64,000 nt of DNA, taken from NCBI GenBank assembly GCA_033557465.1, contig CM066031.1, positions 1,073,175,640 to 1,073,239,639 of the forward strand. Direction: 5' to 3'. This stretch comes from Ichthyophis bannanicus (taxonomy: Eukaryota; Chordata; Amphibia; Gymnophiona; Ichthyophiidae). The position numbers and the translations under genes were made by a program. Each line of letters opens with the position of its first letter. The stretch's first letter is position 1. The notes below the pieces were generated by a model. That model saw nothing but the letters and a program-made list of their open reading frames with translations, was not told where the DNA came from and searched no databases. Positions 11,238 to 20,856 of the stretch are shown in pieces.

Positions 11238-12010
11238 ATGGTGGAAATTAACTTGAACATTGTGGCCATTACAAAAACATGGTTTAACGAGTCACATAAA
11301 TGGGATATCATCATAACTGGTGACAATTTATTTAGGAGAGATAGAGAAGGCAGAAAAGGAGGAGGAGTAGCCCTATATGTCAAAAGCAATATTAAAGCTG
11401 ATGAAATGCAGGGGATATGGGGAAAAGAAGAAGCACTGTGGATTGTGTTGGAAAGAGGAGATGGCACTGTCATCCATACTGGTGTAGTCTACAGGCCTCC
11501 AACTCAAACCGAAAAAATGGATAGAGACTTGATTATTGATATTGCAAAGGTAGCCATGAAGGAGGAAGTTATCATACTGGGTGACTTTAATCTAACAGAT
11601 GTGGATTGGCGTATTCCTTCTGCAAATCTGAAAAGAAGTAAAAAAAAATTGTGGATGCATTCCAAGATGCATTGCTTAGACAAATGGTGATGGAATCGAC
11701 CAGGGAAAGTTTGATGCTGGATTTAGTCACCAACAGAGAAGGTGTGGCAAATGTATGGGTGGGTGCCTAAGTGAGCAGCAGCGATCATCAAGTGGTATGG
11801 TTTGAGATAAAAGCCAAGGCAGAGTCCCCTCAGAGCAAGCTTAAAGTCCTAGACTTCAAAAATGCTGACTTCAGGAAGATAGCCAAGTGCCTGAAGGAAG
11901 AGTTAGCAGGGTGGGAGGAGGTAAGGGAAGTGGGATTGCAGTGGGCTAAACTAAAGGAGGCAATAAAAGGGGCAGCAGATACATATGTAAGGAAAGTAAA
12001 TAAAAACTAG
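11238..12010 (+). pseudogene. CR1 LINE endonuclease domain
   Basis: This was an APE-type endonuclease that nicks the genomic target. Motifs visible: ITKTWFNES, GGGVALYVK, VYRPPTQ, ILGDFNLTDVDW (the GDFN motif) and, after a frameshift between about 11650 and 11770, SSSDHQVVWFEI (the SDH catalytic box). The frame breaks at an A-run near 11640 and stops at 12008. It is non-functional. Confidence 0.8.
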
Positions 12011-12077
12011 AGGAAAAGGAAACCTATTTGGTTTTCTAAAGGAATGACTGCACAAATAAAGGCAAAAATCATAGGAG

Positions 12078-13200
12078 ATATTGTCAGTAGCAGATAAATA
12101 CATATGTATAAATACTTGGTATGTCTAGGGAAAACTGCTACTCTCCATTTACCCAGGATTCCATAGGACTACATGGCAAACAATCTATGTGATAAAACAA
12201 GAACCAACCCTGTGTTTGTATATAAATTAGACTTTATTACTGATAGCAAAAATAGTGTAAAATTAGCATAAATTAGTTTTCTGAGGTAGTATGTTATGCA
12301 ACCCTATGTTACAATTACCAAGATACCTAATCTCTGTTTTAGCAACCAACGTCACTGAATCGCTCTGCACTCAGACGTATAGTACATTATCTGTCTGTCT
12401 AAGCTAGCCGCAACCTTGGGGCGGGGAGTGGAATTAAAGACCAGTACCTTAGATCTTGCCAGAACGCTTGTGGCTGGGTCTGAGAAATTGTCTCAGGAAT
12501 GGCATGAAGTCTCAAAGTATGGCAGAGGTCTAACATCGCTACAGGACTGTGGGAGAGATTCACTCCATCCCAAGGTTTTGCCCTTGGACACTATCTGACT
12601 TTCCAGTCAGAGAGACAGGCAAGCATACAGTCTGTGTCAGAGGTTAAAGCTCCCAGGTGTTCTGCAAGCCTCTGGGCATATTCCAGAGTGCTGTATGTGT
12701 TTGCTGGACTGCGTGCGTGTTCTGGGCTGCATACATGTTCTGTCTGTCACTCCCTGTTTTCAGCATATAATTCTTTGTCCTGACGACCCAGTGATTGGCT
12801 GGTCTCAAATCCTGTATGTCATCTTCAGAAAATTTGGTAACAGCTAATAGGTGGTCCTTGTGCAAACAAACGTCCATGGTGTGAAAGTGCTGGTATGCAA
12901 GTCCATACATTGCCAGCAGCACAGTCTCAACAATGAGTTCTTCTGCATGTAGTCAGCTGTAAAATAATACTTCTGTGCTGAAATACATAAATCTGCAGAA
13001 ATGCTTGATCTGCAAGTTTAACTGCTGAGTCATAACAAAACAGAAATCCATCTTATTTAATTTGGGTTTTTGTTCAGGGCAGGCCCCATGGTTCAGGCTT
13101 TGGTTCAGAGCAGGCCCCATCTTGTAACAGAAAGCCATGCTATTGGTTCAGACATTAGTTTCTGAACAGGTACCAGCCCTACAAAACACAGCTTTCACAA
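12078..13200 (-). mobile_element. insertion within the CR1 LINE; possible solo LTR
   Basis: CR1 homology stops near 12075 and resumes near 13205, so the 1.1 kb between them was inserted later. Read on the minus strand it could begin TGTGTTTTGTAGGGCTGG and end CTACTGACA, and it has an AATAAA signal at about 12235-12240 near that end; these are LTR-like features. I could not find a matching target duplication, so solo LTR is only a suggestion. Confidence 0.35.
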
Positions 13201-13209
13201 AATTCAGAA

Positions 13210-14916
13210 GTTCACAGAGGAATACCAAAAAGAATACAGGATAAAGCTAAAAGAGACAAAAAGAGAATTAAGGATAGCAAAATCAAAGGCAGAAGAAAAT
13301 ATGGCTAAAGATCTAAAGCACGGGATAAAACCTTTTTCAGGTATATTTGGGAGAAGAGGAAGATCAGAGGTGAAATTGCAAGACTCAAAAGTGCTGAGAA
13401 CAGATTCGTGGAAAGTGACGTTGAAAAAGCAAAAATGCTAAACAAATATTTCTGTTCTGTTTTTACTCCTGGAGAAAGACCACCTGTGATTGACAAATAT
13501 TCAAATGGAAATGGAGTAGCTAACTACATCTTTCACAGAAAATGCTGTGTTCGAACAGCTTGCAAAACTGAAAGTGGATAAAGTTATGGGACCGGATGGG
13601 ATGCATCCCAGGATACTGAAAGAGCTCAGAGAGGTTCTTGTAGGGCCTTTAAAGGATGTTTTTAATAGATCCTTGGAGACAGGAGAACTTCCGCATGACT
13701 AGAAAAGGGTCAATGTGGTACCTCTTCACAAAAGTGGTAATAGGGAAGAAGTGGCAAACTACAGGCCAGTAAGCTTTACCTCAGTGGGGGAAAAGTAATG
13801 GAGGTGCTCCTGAAAGAGAGAATAGTGGACTTTCTCGAAACCAATAGGTTGCATGATCTGAGGCAACATGGTTTTACCAAAGGACAATCTTGCCAAACAA
13901 ATCTGATTGAGTTCTTTGACAGGTGACCAAAGAACTAGATTAAGGGCATGCAATGGATGTGATCTACCTAGATTTCAGCAAAGCCTTTGATACTGTTCCT
14001 CATAAGAGACTTATCAATAAACTGAACAGCCTGGAGATGGGTCCCAAGGTGGTGAACTGGATCAGAAATTTGTTGACTGACAGACGACAGAAGGTGATGG
14101 TAAACAGATCTCACTCGGTTGAAAGGAAGGTGATTAGTGGCGTGTCCCAGGGATCGGTCCTGGGGCTGGAATTGTTCAATGTATTTGTGAGTGATATTAC
14201 TGCAGGACTGAATGGAAGTGTCTGTCTTTTTGCAGATGACATGAAAATTTGCAACAGAGTGGACTCCCCTGAGGGAGTGGATAACATGAAGAAAGATCTG
14301 CAAAAGCTGGAAGAATGGTCTAATGCTTGGCAGGTAAGATTTAATGTGAAGATGTGCAGTGTCATGCAGAAATCCAAGGGAATTATATGAAATAGGGGGC
14401 AATAGAAGAATTACCAGCAGAAAGGAGGAGGTATTAATGTCACTATACAAGTCGCTGGTGAGGCCTCACTTGGAATATTGTGTTCAGTTTTGAAGACCAT
14501 ATCTCACAAAGGGTATAAAAAAACTGAAAATGGTTCAGAGGAAGGCGACCAAAATGATTTGAAGCCTGCGCCAGAAGACGTATAAAAAGAGACTCCAAAA
14601 CCTAAATATGTATACTTTAGAGGAGAGGATGGACATGGGAGGTATGATACAGACCTTTAAATACTTAAGGAGTATTAATGAACAAACAAACCTTTTTCAA
14701 AGACCGGGAAGCTGTAATACTAGAGGACATAACATGAAGCTGCAAGGAGGTAAACTGAAAGGCAACGTCAGGAAGTACTTTTTCACTGAAAGGGTGGTGG
14801 ATGCTTGGAATGCCCTCTCAATGGAAGTGATGGGGGCAAATAGAGTGACAGAATTCAAAATGGCATGGGACAGACACAGTGGATCCCTTTATAGAGACAG
14901 GATGAAATCAAAATAA
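13210..14916 (+). pseudogene. CR1 LINE reverse transcriptase and C-terminal domain
   Basis: RT homology runs through several frames: KVMGPDGMHPRILKEL (finger region near 13590), then the longest open part at 13953-14390 with VIYLDFSKAFDTVPHK (motif A), GVSQGSVLGLELFNVFVSD (motif B) and CLFADDMKI (motif C, with FADD as the catalytic pair). The C-terminal part has the CR1-typical LVRPHLEYCVQF and RGHNMKLQGG. In-frame stops near 13700-13940 and 14390-14600 show it is dead. Confidence 0.85.
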
Positions 14917-15517
14917 ACTTAACTGTCTCTGATATATCAACATGTAGAGGTGATCTGTACGGAGTGTTGAGTACACCCCTAAACAAAGTCATGGGGAGGG
15001 GTGACCTCCACAGAGCGGCAGGTGCACCTACTCTTGCCACCTTGCTGGGCAGACTAGATGGACCATGCTGGTCTTTATCTGCCATCATATACTATGTTAC
15101 TATATATTACTATCTTCTGGAACAAACTTATAAACAACTATTGCAAACATTATCCCTCTCATATCCCAGCATTTGGCATTTCTCAGTATCTGAACTTGCT
15201 ATATTCAATTCTACGGTGACTATGACCCCTTCTCCTCAGAGTGGTGAATACTGCCTAAGCAGCATCTCCAACCCTGGGATTGGGTGATGGTAAACAAATC
15301 CAGATCCCACCAGCACTACCACTGAGCCAGCCCTAAACCACAGTTAGTAATAAAACTTGAGTTAAGTCATGTGTTGATTAATATCTGCATGAAACTTGTG
15401 GACAGTTCAAAAATTGCATCAATTATCTATTAAAATCAGTCTAGATTTACTAAAGGGCATTACCATGTGAGTGTATGCTAACACAGGGAGGGGCATGTTT
15501 ACTAAAATGTACTATGG

Positions 15518-15565
15518 GCTGGGTTGCCAGGAGTCCGCATTGACTCGATGGGACACATTGCATTG
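15518..15565 (+). repeat. fragment of a SINE 3' tail
   Basis: GGGTTGCCAGGAGTC followed by a GACTC-containing block and CATTGCATTGC matches the 3' part of the SINE at 48809-49030. It is a short remnant within the TIR element. Confidence 0.5.
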
Positions 15566-15977
15566 CAGTACACATGAAGCCCCAAAAGTTAACGAGGGAG
15601 GTGAAGTAGACCTGCTAACAGTTGGAGGCATGCCTGACATGTTTCCTTGCAGTGACCATGGGTAGATGCACCTCAACATGCTAAACTGCAAGAACACAAC
15701 ACAAGTGTACTTGCCACTACCCACTGAGGAGGCAGTAAGTACACCTGCACTAATGGCAACATTCGCCAGTGATGCACTAATCACAAAGTGCCATGGTAAG
15801 TGGTTAGCGCAGGATTTTTACTGCACTGCTGTGTGATAACAACACAACGCAATTAGCATGCAGCAAACCCCATGCTAACCCAGGGCTGAATTTAAGCTCT
15901 TAGCTCCCGTAGGCACAAAATTTAGAAGCCCCTGTTTTGATTGGGGGGGGAGTATGGAGTCTGTGCAGGTTATTCCC

Positions 15978-15985
15978 ATCCATAC
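15978..15985. repeat. 8-bp hAT target site duplication, left
   Basis: ATCCATAC abuts the left TIR and is identical to 17370-17377. Confidence 0.85.
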
Positions 15986-16181
15986 TAGGGTTGCCAACCA
16001 GCCGGTTTTCAGCTGGCCTGGCCGGTTTTTCCATGGCCAGGCCGGCTGCCGGCACAGATGTAAAACCGGCCATTGAAAAGCCGTTTTTTTGCTCTGGCCG
16101 CAAGATCGGGAGTGGCCAGAGCAAAAAAACGGCTTTTGTGCCGAAGTCCGCGGCGCGAACGCGATTCCCCATAGCAGTGCA

Positions 16182-16515
16182 GCCGCTGCTTCTGCTTTGT
16201 ACAGAGCAGCGGCTGCAATACACTTACATTGAAAAGTAAAGACAAACTGTGTAAGGAGCCCTCCGGTCATCGCAGAGCCCGAGGAAGTGATGTCATGGGG
16301 GCGGGCTCCTCACAGGTTGTCTTTCCTTTTCAGATTAACTTTAGCTGCAATAAAGTTAATTTGAAAAGGAAAGACAACCTGTGAGAAGCCCGCCCCCATG
16401 ACATCACTTCCTCGGGCTCTGCGATGACCGGAGGGCTCCTTACACAGTTTGTCTTTACTTTTCAAAGTAAATGTATTGCAGCCGCTGCTCTGTACAAAGC
16501 AGAAGCAACGGCTTG
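16182..16515. repeat. long inverted repeat (hairpin), arms about 165 bp
   Basis: The left arm (about 16182-16343) and right arm (about 16351-16515) are near-exact reverse complements, with only about 7 bases (GCTGCAA) between them. The arms include CCCGAGGAAGTGATGTCATG and its complement. A transcript through this would form a long double-stranded stem. Such low divergence between arms implies recent formation or ongoing correction. Confidence 0.85.
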
Positions 16516-16524
16516 GGCAGAGGG

Positions 16525-17240
16525 GGGGGGGGTGATGGTGTGAGTGAACCAGCAAGGGGGGGTGTTGGTGTGAGTGAACCAGCAAGGGAGGGGGGGTGAT
16601 GGTGTGAGTGAACCAGCAAGGGGGGTGGTGGTGTGAATGAACCAGCAAGAGGGGGGGGGTGATGGTGTGAGTGAACCAGCAAGGGGGGTGGTGGTGTGAA
16701 TGAACCAGCAAGGGGGGGGGGTGGTGGTGTGAGTGAACCAGCAAGGGGGGGTGGTGTGAGTGAACCAGCAAGGGGGGGGTGGTGGTGTGAGTGAACCAGC
16801 AAGGGGGGGGTGATGGTGTGAGTGAACCAGCAAGGGGGGATGGTGGTGGTGGTGTGAGTGAACCAGCAGTGGAGGGGGGGGGGTTGATGTGAGTGAACCA
16901 GCAGGGGAGGGGGGTGAGTGAGTGACCCAGCAGGAGTGGTGAGTAAGTGACAGGGGGGTGGGTGAGAGAACCAGCAGGGGAGGGGGGGGTGGTGTGAGTG
17001 AACCAGCGGGGGTGGGGGGTTGGTGTGAACCAGCAGGGGAGGGGGGTTGGTTTGAGTGAACCAGCAGGGGAGGGGGTGAGTGAGTGACAGGGGGGTGGGT
17101 GAGTGAACCAGCAGGGGAGGGGGGGTGAGTGAGTGAACCAGCAGGGGAGGGGGTGAGTGAGTCAGCAGGGGGGGGGGGTGAGTGAATGAACCAGCACTGA
17201 GGGAAGGGGGGTGTGAGAACCAACACTGAGGGGGGTGTGA
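16525..17240. repeat. G-rich minisatellite, unit roughly 30-38 bp
   Basis: The repeated unit is of the form GGTGATGGTGTGAGTGAACC AGCAAG followed by a run of G, with about 20 variable copies; later copies use GAGTGAGTGA and AGCAGGGGAGG. The G-run length varies from copy to copy. The minus strand gives a 300-residue Pro/His-rich open frame (16462-17364) that is a by-product of the repeat. Confidence 0.9.
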
Positions 17241-17369
17241 CTGATTCCTTGGTAATTTTTGTGGGTGGGGCTGGGGGCGGGGTATGGTTGGGACTAGGGG
17301 CGGAGAATGGGTGGAGCATGGCGAGCCACAGGTGTCGGGTTTTTCTCGGTGAAAAAGTTGGCAACCCTA

Positions 17370-17377
17370 ATCCATAC
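17370..17377. repeat. 8-bp hAT target site duplication, right
   Basis: ATCCATAC abuts the right TIR and is identical to 15978-15985. Confidence 0.85.
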
Positions 17378-17522
17378 CTTTGTTTAAGGTTGTACCTGCC
17401 GCTCTGTGCAGGTTCGCCCCTCTATTTTTTTTTCAAGTGTAAAGGTTATTTAAGTTTGCTTTGATTCAAAAAATAGAGAGGTAATCTGCACAGAGCAGCA
17501 GGTACAACCCTAAACAAAAGCA
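17378..17522. repeat. foldback repeat flanking the hAT insertion
   Basis: Arms of about 50 bp: TTTGTTTAAGGTTGTACCTG at 17381 pairs with CAGGTACAACCCTAAACAAA ending near 17519, and CTCTATTTTTT pairs with AAAAAATAGAG. It may be part of the older element into which the hAT jumped. Confidence 0.6.
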
Positions 17523-18742
17523 GAGAGGGGGCCAGTCTACATGGAGCAGCAGATACAGGGCTTTTTGTGAGGGAGGTACACAGTGGTACGAAGTACCGGC
17601 ACCTTTTTCAATGCCTGTTATTACTGACCCGTGCTTGTCATATATTTATGAAAGAGCCTTGCAGGCGAGTGATGGCATCTTTTGATCTAGGAAACATGCG
17701 CTGAACTCTAGCTACCTTAAAACTGAAACAAAACTCAAGTAATGTAGTGGGGAGGCAGGGGAGGGGGATGTGTTTGTGTCCTGAAGAAAGGACTTGAGTT
17801 CTTCTTTGTATTGCCTGTGGGTTGCAAGGGACAATTAAGCATGGGAGAATTAAATAATTCAAACCGAAATAGGCGAAATATATTTTTTAAATAAATGCAG
17901 AAATGTTCCTGTGCCGCTTTTTCACGGTATATTCCCCACAAATAAAACAAAAACTGTCCGGAGAGTTGACGCAACCTCTGGCTCTGTGAGCCATCACAAA
18001 TACACAGCACTGCAAACTACAACTGTAGTGACCACTTCGGAATAAAGCTGGATTACGACTGAGCAAACAAAAGGTAATAATGAACTTGCAAGAAACTGAA
18101 ATTTGACAGGAACGTTCATGTCGCAACCACCGTGTTTGAGCGAGCGAACGAGGCGAGGCGAACAGGAAAGAACATGCGCCAGCGCGAGTACTGGATTTAG
18201 CCCCCCGCCTCCCAATTGTCCTGTTAATGTATAAAATGAATACAAAACACTATAAAATATCATGAGGGAGTGTTTCTAGTTAGTTAACCATTACAACCTC
18301 TATTTTGGGCCAAGAAAATAAACTGCAGTCGGCTAAAAAGAAATTATGTGAACATTCCTTATATGGGTAAGAAATCTAATTTTGCAAGAAAACGTGACGT
18401 GATGGAACATTTTGGCTATTTTTCCTGGATTCAGCACCCCAAAATCTATAGGAATCAGTTGCAAAACTGGAGGCAGTTTTTTGGTAGTGTACCTGTGTAA
18501 TTAGTGCTCTCAGCAGGAGGCACTGACTCAAAATGCCTTCTAAATCGTGGGCTGAAGGCAAGGGCCTCTGTTGCCTATGCTTAAATCCGAGCCTGCGCTA
18601 ACCATTAGCTCCTTTTAATAAACATGCCCCTTAATGCACGGAATTAGTAAATAGGTCCATTGCATAAAACGGGAACAGCAGTAAATATGCAATCATGTGT
18701 GTTAGTGTGCCATAACACAGTAGTGCCTCTTAGTAAATCTAG

Positions 18743-20112
18743 GCCATAGATCGTAGTCAAAACTTATTGGTTCAGGTTTAAAGTGAAGTGATGCTCTGTA
18801 CCACTACCAGTCTGCAGGATTTTACATGAGAACTGTGTTTCTGTCTTGCATTCTCTGCATACCCTTTACACTTCACAAAACTACTTGGGAAGATGTTTCA
18901 TATGCCATAGACACACTGCAGGACTCCATTTTGGTAATATGGGAAACTCTCACAGACGATCAAACCTCACAGTAACAAATCTGCTTCTAGGCCTGAAACT
19001 CTCAAACTAATCTAGTCAAGCTTCACCCGAAACACTTCATACAAATTATGCCATAGTCTCTCAGGTATTCACTGTGACTGCAATAAAGCTGCAAATAAAG
19101 AAACAGCAGGTTGCTTGGAGCAGCGAAAAATTGTTGGAGGAGCTACTTGATTTCGAGGACTGAGAGAAACTGTTTAAAACTGTAGTAGAGTGGACATAAA
19201 GCAAAATGTTAACATTTTTGAGGGTAATTTTGAAAGTTCTTTCCACAGATAAAGCACTGCTCTGCCCGCAGGAGTGGGGCTTCCATTAGGCAAACTAGGT
19301 GGTTGCCTAGAGCACTGATGTTCCAGAGGTGCCTCATTGCCACCGCTGCCATTGCTCTCCAGGACCTGCAGCGGTGGCAATGGCATTGGAACTGCGGCAT
19401 TGGCATTGGCATTGGAACTGCGGCGCAGCACTGCACTGCACTTCCTGCCCTTTGTGACCTGTGACATGTAACCTGGAAGCCTGCATCAGAGGAGAGCGGA
19501 AGCAGTCTCAGTGCCATTGTCACCACTGCAGGTTCTGGGCAGGGGGCAGCAGGGGAGGGCAACAGGACTGAGGGCCTGCCTAGGGGACCTCTAACCCTTT
19601 CACTTGCCCTGTTTGTCCATGGAAAAGGGCTTTTATAAAACTTCCCATTTTAGATGAAGATAAAGTGAAACACGTATAGTCTGTACACACATAGCTTCAG
19701 CGCAAGTTGTGGCGGCATTCCCAAGGGTGACACTGGGGCAGGATTGGCATTTAATGCACATACTTTTGGCAATTCTGATGTATGCATACACTTTAACCCA
19801 TAATAATTGTGCACTCCCAAACAGCAATCGTAAATATGTGTACATGACTTCCATGGAGACATTTTCCAAGTGAAATAAGTGCACACTTTTGCTTTGAAAA
19901 TCGAATGGAGTCTGCACGTGTGCACTGTGTCCCAGAGAAGGCGGGCAAGAAATTACCCCCTTATTTGACAACTGGAAAATGGAGACAGATATTCAGCTGA
20001 ATGCAGAGCAGTTCACAGCATGTTTTACATAGCATAGAATGATTACAGTTAACGATGTGCTGAGGGAAACCTTGTATAAATTCTTGATGGGATTCTATAT
20101 TTCATGGATTTT
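18743..20112. other. unassigned non-coding DNA
   Basis: No gene recognised. A short GGCATTGGCATTGGCATTGG-type repeat lies at 19377-19425, within a segment (19265-19600) that reads as an old interspersed repeat. The rest is unremarkable AT-rich DNA. Confidence 0.4.
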
Positions 20113-20116
20113 GTAT
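20113..20116. repeat. ERV-A target site duplication GTAT (left)
   Basis: Directly abuts the LTR end at 20117 and matches GTAT at 30259-30262. Confidence 0.85.
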
Positions 20117-20787
20117 TGTAGCAGCAAAGCGCAGACAAACCAATGATACCAGGAGTCTGTTCAGAAGGTCCAAATCATTTATTTGTGCACAAGTCTCAAG
20201 CAAGGCAATTTCAAAATGGCTGAGCAAAGTTTTCAAGCATTACAACAACTTTTATAGACTTCTGTTCCATTCTAGGTATAGAAAAACATTTCATTGGTCC
20301 CGGTACGCTCCCGTACCTCCCGTAGCCCTTCTATTGGTCCCGGTACTGATAAGTTTCTCCAATTATGTTCCTTCTGTGGGCTTCTGTGAGCATGACACCT
20401 GCCTGCCCCCCTTCTAGTCCCAATTACAATGGTCAGTTCATCAACTTGTTACTTTCACACTTTCAAGGCTATGGGACCATTTGTGCGTGCAGAAGAGCAA
20501 GGTTCTGTAACTCATCTGTCAGCACTCCTCAATATTTCTCTGCAAATGTACTCTTTCTTATCAGTAACTTTAAAACACATCTTTTCTGTATTTTTCCATT
20601 TCTTAATTCTGCAATTCTGCTTATCTAAGCTAATTCAATATTTCTACTGAGTTCTTTCTTACAATAGCAGCATATTGGGGGATGTGCAATCCTATATGCC
20701 TCTCCACAGGCCTCATTTACAGGTCAAGCTAACCATGCTGGCCTGCCTATGTCAGACACCGTGGGTCACAGGCCTGCACCTGCCACA
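20117..20787 (-). repeat. ERV-A 3' LTR
   Basis: 671 bp, read as identical to 29588-30258. The minus-strand TATA (CTATAAAAG) is at about 20250-20256 and AATAAA at about 20180-20186. The polypurine tract abuts it at 20788. Confidence 0.9.
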
Positions 20788-20800
20788 TTCCCCCCTTTGA
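20788..20800 (-). other. ERV-A polypurine tract
   Basis: TCAAAGGGGGGAA on the minus strand directly abuts the 3' LTR start and primes plus-strand DNA synthesis. An equivalent tract sits at the same place in ERV-B. Confidence 0.85.
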
Positions 20801-20856
20801 TTAATCTCACCCTATTACTTAATAAGGTGTGAGAATTAAATCACTTTCCAGAAAAT

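Larger units (their letters stand above)
11205..15110 (+). mobile_element. CR1-type LINE, broken, with an internal insertion
   Basis: The endonuclease part (11220-12010), linker, RT part (13210-14390), C-terminal domain (14420-14916) and 3' UTR are collinear on the plus strand. The 3' UTR contains the CR1-like block GGGCAGACTAGATGGACCAT and ends in a short repeated TACTATGTTACTATAT tail instead of poly(A), a CR1 hallmark. Several stops and frameshifts break the ORF, and about 1.1 kb of unrelated DNA (12078-13200) is inserted in the middle. Confidence 0.85.
15986..17369. mobile_element. non-autonomous hAT transposon with hairpin and minisatellite
   Basis: Terminal inverted repeats TAGGGTTGCCAAC are present at both ends (15986-15998 and its complement ending 17369). 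They are flanked by a perfect 8-bp duplication ATCCATAC (15978-15985 and 17370-17377), which defines a hAT insertion. There is no transposase. The interior is a small hairpin (16079-16133), a ~330-bp hairpin (16182-16515) and a G-rich minisatellite (16525-17240), followed by a GGGTGGGGC-rich 3' part. Confidence 0.85.
15441..18742. mobile_element. TIR element of Harbinger-like appearance, host of a nested hAT
   Basis: The ends are inverted copies: CTAGATTTACTAAAGGGCAT on the left, and on the right the complement of CTAGATTTACTAAGAGGCAC. Further in, GGGGCATGTTTACTAA (15488-15503) pairs with an inverted copy at about 18612-18632. That inner block resembles the GGGGTATGTTTACTAA end of the Harbinger elements at 1382 and 60720. 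I see no transposase frame, and the target duplication is ambiguous. A hAT element (15986-17369) is inserted within it. Confidence 0.45.

Noticed and set aside
12235..12245. Host gene polyadenylation site
   Set aside because: The AATAAA lies within an insertion in a LINE; no exon upstream on that strand.
16462..17364. 300-residue Pro/His-rich open frame on the minus strand
   Set aside because: It is a direct translation of the G-rich minisatellite; other frames are open too and no domain is present.
20365..20650. Small plus-strand frames within the LTRs (repeated at 29836-30121)
   Set aside because: They lie antisense in the LTR and are identical only because the LTRs are; no coding evidence.
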